Assembly (NCBI GenBank): GCA_938027685.1
Contig: CALJAM010000030.1
Span: 1-64,000, forward strand
Direction: 5' to 3'
Length of the DNA: 64,000 bases
Source of the DNA: an uncultured Bryobacteraceae bacterium
Lineage (GTDB): Bacteria; Acidobacteriota; Terriglobia; Bryobacterales; Bryobacteraceae
Shown: one piece after another, positions 46,851 through 56,701 of the stretch
Position numbering within the stretch: the stretch's first letter is position 1
How the letters are laid out: every line of letters begins with the position of its first letter
The notes under the pieces: model-generated
What the model saw: only the letters and a program-made list of their open reading frames with translations
The model's database searches: none
Told to the model about the DNA's origin: nothing
Program-made: the position numbers and the translations under genes

Positions 46851-48695
46851 ATGAATTGGCTCGACAGCTGGATTGCCGCGTGGATGCTTCCTCTCGCCCT
46901 CTGGCTGCTGGCGAGCGGCCTGGACGACCTGCTGGTGGATCTGGTCTGGCTGGCGTACGTGTTGCGTGGCGGCGCTCGGAGCGCCCCGCCCGATCAGCGC
47001 GAACTCACCGCAGCGCCGCGCCGGCGCATCGCGATCTGGGTGCCGCTCTGGCGGGAGCACCGCGTGATCGGGCGCATGCTCGAGCGTAACCTCGCCGCCT
47101 GCACTTACGAGCCTTTCGAGGTCTTCCTCGGCTGCTATCCCAACGACGAACCCACGCTGGAAGCGGCCAAGGAAGCCGCAGCCCGCCATCCCAATGTGCA
47201 CGTCGCGCTCTGTCCGCACGACGGCCCGACTTCCAAGGCGGATTGTCTGAACTGGATTTACCGGGGCATGCTCGCCTATGAGCGGGAACGCGGCGTGCGC
47301 TTCGAGATCGTCGTCACCCATGACGCCGAAGATTGGATTCATCCGCTCGAGCTTGACTGGATCAACTACTATGCGGCCCGTTACGACATGATCCAGATCC
47401 CGGTCTTCCCGCTGCCGACGCCGCTCCGTCACCTGACGCACGGCATCTACTGCGACGAGTTCGCCGAGTATCAGATGAAAGACGTGCCGGTGCGCCTGCG
47501 GATGGGGGCGGCGCTGCCCGGCAACGGCGTGGGCACAGGTTATACGCGTCGTGCCATCGAGCTGCTGGCGGCGTGCGAGAACGGCTCCGTGTTCGATGCC
47601 GCGGCGCTGACCGAGGACTACGCCAGCGGGCTGCGCCTGTTCAGGCTCGGGTGTCGGCAATGGTTTGTGGGTCCGCACTTTCTAGCACACGCGCCCGTCG
47701 CTACGCGCGAATTCTTCCCGCAATCCTTTCGCTCGGCCGCACGCCAGCGCAAGCGCTGGGTCACCGGCATTGCCCTGCAAGGCTGGCGACGATTCGGCTG
47801 GCGGGGCAGGCTCCCGGAAATTTATTTCCTCTGGAGGGACCGTAAGGGCCTGATCGGTAACCCGCTGTCGGTCCTGGTGAACTTCGTCTTCTTGTACGGA
47901 CTGCTCACGTGGTTGATCGCGCGGGCGTCGGGGACCCAGTGGGGCCTCGGACAGGCAGTCGGGCAACTCTGGCCGTTAACTGCGACGCTGCTCTTTCAAA
48001 TATGGCGGATGGCGGTGCGCTGCGTCTTGGTGGCCAGGGTGTACGGCTGGAAGTTCGCCCTGGGTGCGCCGCTGCGGATCCTCTGGGCGAATCTAATCAA
48101 CGCCGCCGCCACGCTGGGCGCTGTGACGGACTACGCGCACGCGCGTTTGCGCAAGCGACCCTTGCGATGGGCCAAAACCGAGCACCGTTACCCCCGCCGC
48201 GCCGTAACGGTGGAGACCCGGCCTCGCCTGGGCGAGTTGCTGGTCCGGTCAGGCCGGCTGCGTCCGGAGGAAGTGGAAGAGGCCCTGGCACGCAAGCCCG
48301 CAGACCTGCGCCTCGGAGAATATCTGGTGAAGCTCCGACGCGTGGATGAAAAGACCGTCTATGCTGCGCTGAGTCGGCAGCAGGATTTGCCCCTAGTGGA
48401 CCTGCATGCGGACAACGTGCACCGGACGATTGCGCGCAGTCTGCCGGCGGCGGTCATCCGCCGGTGGAAGGTGTTGCCCTTCAGGGTCGCCAGCGGGAAT
48501 CTGTATGTGGCCAGCCCCGAGATTCCCTCCGATGACATGGAGCGAGACTTGCGTCGATACACGAGGCTCGAGATTCGCTTCCACCTCATCCCGCCCGCCG
48601 ATTACGACAGGCTCGAACGTGCCGTACTGGGAAGTGCCCGTCAGGTTGTCCCCACTGATCGCTCTCCCGGCCGTCCCGATGTGCGCTATCGTTGA
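46851..48695 (+). CDS. glycosyltransferase family 2 fused to C-terminal MshEN (GspE N-terminal) domain, NrfB-like
   Basis: IAIWVPLWREHRVIGRMLERNL, EIVVTHDAEDWIHPLEL, TEDYASGLRLFRLG, RQRKRWVTGIALQGW; C-terminus RLGELLVRSGRLRPEEVEEALARKPADLRLGEYLVKLRRVDEKTVYAALSRQ. Confidence 0.87.
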   Translation: MNWLDSWIAAWMLPLALWLLASGLDDLLVDLVWLAYVLRGGARSAPPDQRELTAAPRRRIAIWVPLWREHRVIGRMLERNLAACTYEPFEVFLGCYPNDEPTLEAAKEAAARHPNVHVALCPHDGPTSKADCLNWIYRGMLAYERERGVRFEIVVTHDAEDWIHPLELDWINYYAARYDMIQIPVFPLPTPLRHLTHGIYCDEFAEYQMKDVPVRLRMGAALPGNGVGTGYTRRAIELLAACENGSVFDAAALTEDYASGLRLFRLGCRQWFVGPHFLAHAPVATREFFPQSFRSAARQRKRWVTGIALQGWRRFGWRGRLPEIYFLWRDRKGLIGNPLSVLVNFVFLYGLLTWLIARASGTQWGLGQAVGQLWPLTATLLFQIWRMAVRCVLVARVYGWKFALGAPLRILWANLINAAATLGAVTDYAHARLRKRPLRWAKTEHRYPRRAVTVETRPRLGELLVRSGRLRPEEVEEALARKPADLRLGEYLVKLRRVDEKTVYAALSRQQDLPLVDLHADNVHRTIARSLPAAVIRRWKVLPFRVASGNLYVASPEIPSDDMERDLRRYTRLEIRFHLIPPADYDRLERAVLGSARQVVPTDRSPGRPDVRYR

Positions 48696-48731
48696 ACTGG
48701 GCGCTGAGCTGCGAACTGGGCGCTGAGCTGC
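48694..48731. repeat. perfect 19-bp tandem duplication (GAACTGGGCGCTGAGCTGC x2)
   Basis: Two adjacent identical copies (48694-48712, 48713-48731) starting inside the upstream TGA. Confidence 0.9.
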
Positions 48732-48798
48732 GTCGGGCGCTGCGACGTGATGATTGGGCGCGTCGGCGCGCGTCCGCAACGGGCAGACGGAACGGGAG

Positions 48799-49011
48799 AT
48801 GAGCGCGCGGCATCGCTGGTTTCTGATCGGGGCGTGCTTGCTGCTGTTTCTGGCCTCGGCCGGCCTCGTCATTCACTTCTTGCCCCGTCCGCTCAGCCGC
48901 GGCGACTATCTGGTGGCCGGATCGATAGCGACGCTGCTCACGCTGCTGGCCCTGTTCATTTACTTCCTGGTGGCCGGATTCATCACCGGTCGTTTTGGCC
49001 GGAAGCGCTAG
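48799..49011 (+). CDS. small two-TM membrane protein
   Basis: MSARHRWFLIGACLLLFLASAGLVIHFLPRPLSRGDYLVAGSIATLLTLLALFIYFLVAGFITGRFGRKR. Confidence 0.6.
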   Translation: MSARHRWFLIGACLLLFLASAGLVIHFLPRPLSRGDYLVAGSIATLLTLLALFIYFLVAGFITGRFGRKR

Positions 49012-49951
49012 GCTCCCAGATGCGTCGGGTTTCTACGCCTTTGTAAATCGCGCGGGTCTCGGCCAGCGACGCGAATCGTACGCCCGGCAAGGTCGCCGAG
49101 GCGGTGCCCGCAGCGACGGCCCAACGCAAGGCGTCCACGGAATCCGAACCCTGCCGGCACGCCCACACGAAGGCCGCGGCTAGGGCGTCGCCCGCCCCGA
49201 TCGGACACACGGCCTGGACGGGCGGCGGCACCGCCTCGAAAACGCCGTCCGGGAACGCGCCCACGGCTCCTTGGCTGCCCAGTGACAGCACGACCGAGAC
49301 CGCGCCCATCCGCCGGATGCGCTCAGCGGCGCGCAGGGCGTGCGTCCTCGTCACCAAGGCCGTCTCCAGCAGCCGCTCCGCCTCCTGCTGGTTGGGCGTC
49401 ACCACGGTGGGTCCGGCGGCGATTCCCGCACGCAACGGAGGTCCGTCCGTATCGAGCAGTGTCTTGACGCCACGCTCGTGAGCCATGCGGATCAGCGACG
49501 CGTAGAACGAATCCGGCACCCCGGGCGGTAGGCTCCCGCACAGCATCAGCCACTCCGCGCTGTCCAGCCGCCGCAGCACGGCTGCCTCGATACGCGCCAC
49601 TTCTTCGGGGCGCAGCTCCGGACCTAACTCGTTGAGCTTGATGGTCAGTCCCTGCCGGTCGCTGATCGCGAGGTTGGTCCGAATCTCACTCGCGATCGGC
49701 ACCAGTTCGAAAGGGAAGCCGCATTTCTGGAGGTAGCGCTCGAACCGGCGTCCGGCATCACCCCCTGCAGTGGCCAGAGCGAAAGTGGCCGCTCCGAAGG
49801 AGTGCAGGACGCGCGAGGCGTTGATGCCGCGCCCCCCCGCGGACTCGGTGTTCTCGAGGATGTAAGTGCGGTCCTCGAAAACCAACCGATCGGTGGTGAT
49901 CGTCCGGTCGATCGCCGGATTGATGGTCAGCGTGACAATCAAAACGATCAT
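48983..49951 (-). CDS. 1-phosphofructokinase / PfkB-family sugar kinase
   Basis: MIVLIVTLTINPAIDRTITTDRL, SAGGRGINASRVLHSFGA, LCGSLPPGVPDSFYA, VCPIGAGDALAAAFVWA. Confidence 0.9.
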   Translation of the reverse strand: MIVLIVTLTINPAIDRTITTDRLVFEDRTYILENTESAGGRGINASRVLHSFGAATFALATAGGDAGRRFERYLQKCGFPFELVPIASEIRTNLAISDRQGLTIKLNELGPELRPEEVARIEAAVLRRLDSAEWLMLCGSLPPGVPDSFYASLIRMAHERGVKTLLDTDGPPLRAGIAAGPTVVTPNQQEAERLLETALVTRTHALRAAERIRRMGAVSVVLSLGSQGAVGAFPDGVFEAVPPPVQAVCPIGAGDALAAAFVWACRQGSDSVDALRWAVAAGTASATLPGVRFASLAETRAIYKGVETRRIWEPSASGQNDR

Positions 49952-50009
49952 TCTACCGCCGCAGCAGGCGCCGTGAGATTTCGCGCGATTGTGGTATGCT
50001 TGCCGCGGG

Positions 50010-51422
50010 ATGTCGGGAGCAACAAGACGTGAGTTCTTCAGCGCGCTGGCGGGCGCCATGGTCGCGGCCGCTCGTCCCGCCGGCCGTCGCAACGTGCTTT
50101 TTATCGCGATCGACGACCTGAATGATTGGGTCGGCTGTTTGGGCGGCCATCCGGACGTGCGGACGCCGAACCTCGACCGACTCGCTGCGCGCGGCCTCCT
50201 GTTTACCAACGCGCACTGCGCCGCGCCGCTCTGCAATCCCTCGCGGGCGGCCCTCATGACGGGTTTGCGACCCTCGAGCACCGGCGTCTACGACAACCGC
50301 CAGCCGTTCCGTAAGGCCGCCCCGTCGCGGGATGCGATCACCTTGCCGCAGCATTTCATGACGCAGGGCTACCGCGTGGTAGGCGGAGGCAAGATCTACC
50401 ATGGCAGCTTCCCCGATCCCGTGAGTTGGCAGGAGTATTTTCCCTCCCAACAACAGACCAAGCCGCCCGATCCCATGCCGCGGCAACGACCCCTCAACGG
50501 TATCCCCGACACGGGCCACTTCGACTGGGGGCCGCTCGACGTGCCCGACAGCGAAATGGGTGACTGGAAAGTGGCTGAGTGGGCCCGCCGCGAGCTGGGC
50601 CGCAAACACGACCGTCCCTTTTTCCTTGCGGTGGGTTTTTTCCGACCGCACCTGCCCTGGTACGTACCGCGGAAGTACTTCGAAATGTATCCCGAGGAAA
50701 AAGTGACGCTGCCGCTGGTCAAGGACGACGACCTGGACGACGTGCCGCCCATCGGTCGCAGGTTCGCGCGCCCGGAGGGTGATCACCGGAAGGTCATCCA
50801 ATACGGCCAGTGGCGCAAGGCGGTGCAGGCATACCTGGCCTCCATCAGTTTCGTCGATACTCAGGTCGGGCGCGTGCTCGAGGCTCTGGACGAGGGGCCC
50901 AATGTGCAGGATACGCTCATCGTGCTTTGGAGCGATCACGGCTGGCACTTGGGCGAGAAGCTGCACTGGCGCAAGTTCGCGCTCTGGGAGGAAGCCACCC
51001 ACAACGTGCTCATTTTCGCAGTGCCTGGCCTGACGCGACCCGGCAGTCGCTGCTCCCGGCCTGTGAGCTTGATGGACATCTACCCCACGCTGGTCGACCT
51101 ATGCGAGCTGCCGCGCCGCTCCGGGCTCGAGGGCGTGAGCCTGATGCCGTTGCTTCGGAACCCGGCCGCGGCCTGGGACCGACCGGCGGTGACCACCTAT
51201 CTGAGGGGCAACCACTCGGTGCGGAGCGAACGCTGGCGCTACATCCGCTATCGTGACGGGACCGAGGAACTTTACGACCACCTGAACGACGAGCTCGAGT
51301 GGCATAACCTGGCGGACAAGTCGGAGTATCACACCATCAAGCAGGAATTGGCGCGCTGGCTGCCGGCCGCCGACGCAGCGGACGGCCCCCGGGAAGAGGG
51401 CGTCTCCGAGGCCGAGGACTGA
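50010..51422 (+). CDS. exported sulfatase (iduronate-2-sulfatase-like)
   Basis: Tat-like TRREFFSALAGA; NVLFIAIDDLNDWVGCLGGHPDVRTPNLDRLAARG; sulfatase signature LCNPSRAALMTG (Cys type). Confidence 0.92.
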   Translation: MSGATRREFFSALAGAMVAAARPAGRRNVLFIAIDDLNDWVGCLGGHPDVRTPNLDRLAARGLLFTNAHCAAPLCNPSRAALMTGLRPSSTGVYDNRQPFRKAAPSRDAITLPQHFMTQGYRVVGGGKIYHGSFPDPVSWQEYFPSQQQTKPPDPMPRQRPLNGIPDTGHFDWGPLDVPDSEMGDWKVAEWARRELGRKHDRPFFLAVGFFRPHLPWYVPRKYFEMYPEEKVTLPLVKDDDLDDVPPIGRRFARPEGDHRKVIQYGQWRKAVQAYLASISFVDTQVGRVLEALDEGPNVQDTLIVLWSDHGWHLGEKLHWRKFALWEEATHNVLIFAVPGLTRPGSRCSRPVSLMDIYPTLVDLCELPRRSGLEGVSLMPLLRNPAAAWDRPAVTTYLRGNHSVRSERWRYIRYRDGTEELYDHLNDELEWHNLADKSEYHTIKQELARWLPAADAADGPREEGVSEAED

Positions 51423-51473
51423 CTGCTCGCAGAGCGCCCCTGTCGAGTCATTTGACCCGCTAATCCCGCTAAC

Positions 51474-52470
51474 TTAAGGGCCAAGCATTGGGTCACGAAG
51501 GAGGTAAGCCGGCGGGATGAGGTTACGCGCGCAAACTGCGGCGCTTTGTGCGCGGCCCATGGTTCCGAGTGACTCATTGCGGCGTGGTTCCATCTGCTTG
51601 CGCGGCGTGACCGGATCGAGACTTTCGTAGTGTTGCTCGAACCTCTGGCGGGCCATCCGACTGAGCCGGCCGTGGTCGGCAGGCGTAACTAGGGGGTGGC
51701 CGCCAGCTCGTTACGGCGGTGAAAGTTGCTGCGCGGCCGCGTTTTGACCTCCAGGCGCATCACCGGCTCGAAGTAGTTGCGCCACGGGCTCCAAAGCCGC
51801 TGCAGATCCTTCCAGAGGTCCTGCCATAGGCCGCCGCTCGCCTGGTGCCGGACTAACGGCTTGTGCACTTGAATCCCGTTCTCCTGCTTCACGCAGCTTG
51901 ACTCTTTCCTTTTCAGCGGACGGCAGCGCTACAGGGGGATCCGGTTCGAGCGGTGGTCCGGCAGCAGGCCCTGGATCGCCGAGCTGTCATTGTCGGGATG
52001 GATCTCGCGCAGGTGGGAGGGCAGCGAGAGGCGCATGGCCTCCAGGGTGCAGCGCGTGCTTGCTTGGGTGCGATCGCTGACCCATTCACCCTCCTCCAGT
52101 TCAAGGCGATTTCCGCGCTCGAGAGGGCCCACAAGAAGCTGCATGCGGCGGACTGGCCGCAGTGGGCGACGAAGTCCGGTGACAGCACGCCCACCTGGCG
52201 GCGATCCCACTCCTCGGTCACTTTCAACGGGGTCTGCTCCAGCAACAGCCGCCCGATCGAACCCGGGCGCTGCGGCGCCAACCGCAGCCGGCGCCGTTCC
52301 CCGGCAGGCAAACGGTCGGCCGTCTTGGCCGAGAGGGCTACCGGCTTCTCGGCGACTACCCCGGAGCACTGCCGGTAACCACGCTGCCGCAGGCGAGGCA
52401 CGTGCTCGCGCAATAGGGCCGCCACCGGCTCGCCGCAGGGATAATCGAACAGCGCTCACAACTTCACCAG
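51474..52470 (-). pseudogene. decayed DDE/integrase-catalytic-type transposase (ISNCY-like), several frameshifts and stops
   Basis: Segments in different minus frames read in order: LLVKL*ALFDYPCGEPVAALLREHVPRLRQRGY / RPGSIGRLLLEQTPLKVTEEWDRRQVGVLSPDFVAHCGQSAACSFLWALSSAEIALNWR / LEAMRLSLPSHLREIHPDNDSS / VKQENGIQVHKPLVRH..LWSPWRNYFEPVMRLEVKTRPRS / MARQRFEQHYESLDPVTPRKQM. Confidence 0.85.
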
Positions 52471-53150
52471 AAGTGTATCGAAAAAGTTATTCGGGCATTG
52501 CCATCGAGAGTTACTAAGTGCCGGAAATGGTTGATTTTGAAGATATTTCGGCAAGCCACGCGATCGTCTCGCCGTGCCGGTGGAATTTGCCGACAGGCTC
52601 CTATTACCATCCCCCGAATGCACCTACAGCAGCGGGGCTCCGCGCAATGAAGATACCGATTTTGGGCTGTCAAAGGACTGCGGCGCCTCGCGCTCGCGGA
52701 GGATTCGAGGGCGGACCGATACAATCAAGGCCGCCAGGCTCCGCGCCTACTCGTGATAACGGCGCTCGTGCCGCACGGCTTCGGGCGACGCACGCCTGCT
52801 CGAATGCGGCCGGCGGAATGCGAATCTCTGCGCACCGGACTACCAAGGGACCTCAGCCGTAGCTCCTGCCGGCGGGCGGCCAGGCAATCCCGCGGAGTCG
52901 GCTTCGGCGACACGGGCCTCCAGGGAGAGGGAAGACTGCGAGGCCCGCGGGGTGAGAGGTTTTCAGCATCTACGCCGGAGGTTTGCTTGAACGAAGGCCT
53001 CCGTAAGGATGAATCGCGTTCGCGCGAGGCATGGATCAGGTTGCGGCGAGTCTTTGCAGCCGGGTCTCGTACGGGCCGAAGCAGACAAGGGAGGTTCTTT
53101 CCGGGCGTTGTGCTCCGCGTCATCGGGCGCCGGAATAAGACGATCCTGGC

Positions 53151-55610
53151 TTAGATTTCCTGCGCGTGGCGCTGCGCCGAGCGGTCCAGCTCTTCGACGA
53201 GCGCTTTCGCGTAGTCGCCGCCCGGCGCCTGGCGTGCCGCGTGCAGGTAAGGATTCATGACGCAAGCCCGAAGGACGACCAGGCCCTCGCGCAGATACTC
53301 ATCTTCGGCGCCCGCGTCCAGTCCGCAACGCGTGAAGAAAGCCCGGAGGCTGTCGGCGGAATATTCCGGCGCTTGAATACGCGTGTGCGAGAGGAAAAAG
53401 GCCTGGCCGTAACTGTACTCCCGCTCACCGAGCTCGGAAAGGATGGTGAAGTCCTCGTAGACCGCCTCGGTGAGACGATTCATGGCGGCCAGCGAACCGC
53501 TGTCCTTCCGTTTCACGACGAAGCAGACGATGTTGGTATCGGGCTGCTCGGCGGTCAGGGTAACAAAGCGAGTGGACCGGCGATCACCGCTGAGCGCGTC
53601 CCAGCGGTTGAGCCATTCATAGAGTTCGCGGGCAGCCAGCAGGGACTGCTTGATGATACGGCCGTGGCCGCGAGCAGTCAGCGGGATGGTTTTGACGGCG
53701 AGCCAAAGGGCCGCGGCGGCGGCGCCCGGTTTCGAACCCTCGAGAATGAACGGGCTGAAGGAGTCGATTACGACACGTCCACCCGGGCTGTCGATCTGCC
53801 GGTGTCTTGGCGGGGTGTGCAGGAGGGGATCCACCGTGGCGGCCGTCACGTAAGGGGCGCGTTGGAGTACAAATAGCCGCACCCGGTCATTGCGGAAGGC
53901 AACGCAGCCACAAGGATAAGGCACGTATCCCATCTTGTGCGGGTCCACCGTGATGGAATCTGCTTCCGGGAAGGCGACGAAGGCGTTTCCGACTTCCGGA
54001 CTGGGCCAGTTGATGGCGAATCGCCTGCCAACCCCGTCCAGACGCAAGGCGATTTCTTCGCGCACGAACTCCCGCACCCAGTGGCTGAGATCCGCAGGAT
54101 TCAGGCGGAAATTTTCTAGGGGCGGCTCGGTGGGGTGGTGTTCGAAGCGTTCGGGAAAGCGCTCCAGCGCGCGCAGGTAGGCTTGGTAATCTTGCGCTTC
54201 CAGTAGCTTGCCCATGCGCGTCAGCTCACGCTCGGTGTTGCGCCGGAACCGACTCTCAGCGAGCTCGCTGCGCTCGGGGGCGGAGGCGCCATCCTGCGAG
54301 ACGCGTTCCAGCAGTTCGGCGACGCGCGCTGCGAAGCGGCGGTGCCAGTCTGCAAGGTCGCCCTCGTAAGGCACGTCGAGATGCCGTCCGACCTTCAAGG
54401 CCAGCGCCACCGCGCGGTCCTTGGCTTCGATCGAGAACAGCGCACGGATGAAACCGCCCCAGGCCGCGTCCAGGTGGAGCCAGAAGGAGGCGCCGTGGTT
54501 CTTTTCGAATTCGGCGCGTAGGCGGGCAATCCGGTGCACGGGGTCCACAGCACCTTCCTCGGTCGTGCCCGCCGTTGCGACCACGCACAGCGGCACACGG
54601 CGTTGTTCGACGACTTGCAGCAGACGCCGACCGAGATCATCCACATCCATGCGGAAGGCGGAGTCGGTTTTTACTTGCACCAAGTTGGCCTGGCCCACTC
54701 CGATGACGTCGGCGGCCTTGGCGATCGAATAGTGCCGACTGCCGGCCACCAGAATGACGGGCGGGAAATCCGCGAACCAGCGTCCGACACCGCCTGCCGG
54801 CGCGTAGTCGGTCTCGTTCAGGTACGTCCAGGCCGCCCGCCAGAGCGGGTCGCCCGCCTCGACGATTTTCTGCTTGCGTAAGGCCTGGATGTAGCGGGGC
54901 AGCAGGAAGATCGCCTCGCGGGGCTTGATGAGCAGGAGCCGGTAGGAATCCACATGCCGGATGTCCGAGCGCGCGCCGTCGGGGAGCTGGACGGTGATCT
55001 CAAGCCCGTGCCGCCGTGCCACCTCCTGAACCGCGAGGGGGAAGTACCGGACCTGGCGGGCGATCCAAAGCGCTTCAATGTTCGCCGTGGTACCGCCGGA
55101 GGTGATGTGAGCCCATCCGTACTCCTTGCGACCTGCACGCTCGTAATATCGGCGGGCGTCCTCGCCGGGGGGAGGCGGTTCGGGAGGCGGCTCGTAGCCC
55201 AGCATGGCGAGTACCGCGGCTGTGGCTTCGATTTCCAGCTCGGTGGTGACGGGCGCAGCTTCAGGAGTTACGTTGTTCGGGTTGAACATCAGGCCGGTCA
55301 TAAAGCCCAGGGTCGAAGCCATCGTCGTGTCGGAGAGCATGTGCCCCATGTATCGCGGGCTGTAAAAGGGGAAGTTGCGGCGGAGGGCAGCCAGCAGTTC
55401 GTCGAGGCGCTCGCGGAGGGCATCGTGCTCGGCGGCGAACTCGCGCTGGATACTGCGCGTAATCAGGATCGGATCTCCGGGGAAATAGTTCTTGCGCCAG
55501 TGAAAGTAATCGCGAAGGGCCTGAAGCAGGAGGTTCTCCATGACATCGGCGTTTTCGGCTTTGGGTCCGAGGAACCAGGCGAGGTGGCGTTGAAGGTTGG
55601 CTGCGCCCAT
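53151..55610 (-). CDS. pyridoxal-dependent (group II, glutamate-decarboxylase-like) decarboxylase
   Basis: FPFYSPRYMGHMLSDTTMASTLGFMTGLMFNPNNVTPEAAPVTTELE, AHITSGGTTANIEALW, HLDAAWGGFIRA, SITVDPHKMGYVPYPCG. Confidence 0.92.
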   Translation of the reverse strand: MGAANLQRHLAWFLGPKAENADVMENLLLQALRDYFHWRKNYFPGDPILITRSIQREFAAEHDALRERLDELLAALRRNFPFYSPRYMGHMLSDTTMASTLGFMTGLMFNPNNVTPEAAPVTTELEIEATAAVLAMLGYEPPPEPPPPGEDARRYYERAGRKEYGWAHITSGGTTANIEALWIARQVRYFPLAVQEVARRHGLEITVQLPDGARSDIRHVDSYRLLLIKPREAIFLLPRYIQALRKQKIVEAGDPLWRAAWTYLNETDYAPAGGVGRWFADFPPVILVAGSRHYSIAKAADVIGVGQANLVQVKTDSAFRMDVDDLGRRLLQVVEQRRVPLCVVATAGTTEEGAVDPVHRIARLRAEFEKNHGASFWLHLDAAWGGFIRALFSIEAKDRAVALALKVGRHLDVPYEGDLADWHRRFAARVAELLERVSQDGASAPERSELAESRFRRNTERELTRMGKLLEAQDYQAYLRALERFPERFEHHPTEPPLENFRLNPADLSHWVREFVREEIALRLDGVGRRFAINWPSPEVGNAFVAFPEADSITVDPHKMGYVPYPCGCVAFRNDRVRLFVLQRAPYVTAATVDPLLHTPPRHRQIDSPGGRVVIDSFSPFILEGSKPGAAAAALWLAVKTIPLTARGHGRIIKQSLLAARELYEWLNRWDALSGDRRSTRFVTLTAEQPDTNIVCFVVKRKDSGSLAAMNRLTEAVYEDFTILSELGEREYSYGQAFFLSHTRIQAPEYSADSLRAFFTRCGLDAGAEDEYLREGLVVLRACVMNPYLHAARQAPGGDYAKALVEELDRSAQRHAQEI

Positions 55611-55677
55611 TTCCGGCCTCGCTTCTAGTGTACGACGGAGGGTGGTAGGTATAGCACCACCTGCAGGGGGTGCTATG

Positions 55678-56652
55678 CTAACCGGAGAGTCCCTCCCAGA
55701 TCAGCGCGGCAAAGCGCCGGCGAGTCAGGAAGCCCATCGCCTCGTAGAGGGCTACGGCACGCCGGTTGACCGCGGTCACCGTCAGGCTGACCCTGCGCGC
55801 GCCGAGTTCGGCCAGCGAGATCAGCGAGCGCCGCAGCAATTCATAGCCGATGCCCCGTCCGCGACTCTCGGGCGTGACGCAGACTTGCGTGATGTGACCG
55901 ACGTCGCCGGCGACGAGGCTGACCAGACAAATTCCGCAAAGCCGCCCGCTGGAAGGATCCAACGCCACCCAGGAAGCTTCGCGGCAGAACCTCCCACAGC
56001 CGGGGTACTGAATGATGTTGTGCAGGAAGCGGCGGGCGCCGGCCGCAGAACGATACTGCTCGTTGATCTCCCCGTCTATGTGTCCTTGGTAAGCCTCCGC
56101 GATGACCTGTGCGGCTGCCTCCTGCAGAGGGTCCTGCCAGAGTTGAAAGGCCGCTCCCGTATCGGTGCGCGGCGGCAGCAGACGCGCGGGCGCCGTGTCC
56201 GCCGCCATGAACTGCCGTTCGAAGCGCCTGAGGTGTTCGGCGCCGGGCAGCGGACGCACGAGGGCGTCCTCCAGGAGCATGAGCTGCGATTCGATGCGGC
56301 GCACCTGTCGGCTGGTGCGCAAGGCGTCCAGCACCGCGCCCAGCAGGCGCGCTTCCCCGCCCTGTCGGCGGAAGGCCTGCATGACGTACAGGTCCCCCAC
56401 CAGCCCTTTACGCTCTTCGGCAACGAAGTAGGTGTAGCCTACGGCTCGGTCGCCCTCGATCAGAGCGAACCCGGCCAGCGATGCCGTCCCCACGTAGCGG
56501 CGCACCAGATCGGCAGTGGGTAGGAAATCCCAGTCCAGATCGTCACGCCAGGCGCGTGTCTCCTCGTCGAGCAGCTCGTCCAACGCGCCGGCGCGTATGC
56601 GGGCGAGCGGCAAGAGCCGACTTCCCGCGGTGCTCGGGGATGCTTGCGCCAT
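55678..56652 (-). CDS. GNAT-family N-acetyltransferase
   Basis: GDLYVMQAFRRQGGEARLLGAVLDAL and GHITQVCVTPESRGRGIGYELLRRSLISLAELGARRVSLTVTAVNRRAVALYEAMGF. Confidence 0.88.
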   Translation of the reverse strand: MAQASPSTAGSRLLPLARIRAGALDELLDEETRAWRDDLDWDFLPTADLVRRYVGTASLAGFALIEGDRAVGYTYFVAEERKGLVGDLYVMQAFRRQGGEARLLGAVLDALRTSRQVRRIESQLMLLEDALVRPLPGAEHLRRFERQFMAADTAPARLLPPRTDTGAAFQLWQDPLQEAAAQVIAEAYQGHIDGEINEQYRSAAGARRFLHNIIQYPGCGRFCREASWVALDPSSGRLCGICLVSLVAGDVGHITQVCVTPESRGRGIGYELLRRSLISLAELGARRVSLTVTAVNRRAVALYEAMGFLTRRRFAALIWEGLSG

Positions 56653-56701
56653 CCAAGGCGCATTATAGGCCAGGGAGAACTAGGTCGGACGCACGAGCCG
56701 G

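Noticed and set aside
52500-53150. Small plus ORFs between the transposase relic and the PLP decarboxylase
   Set aside because: Arg/Gly-rich translations without RBS or domains; probably noncoding or decayed sequence.
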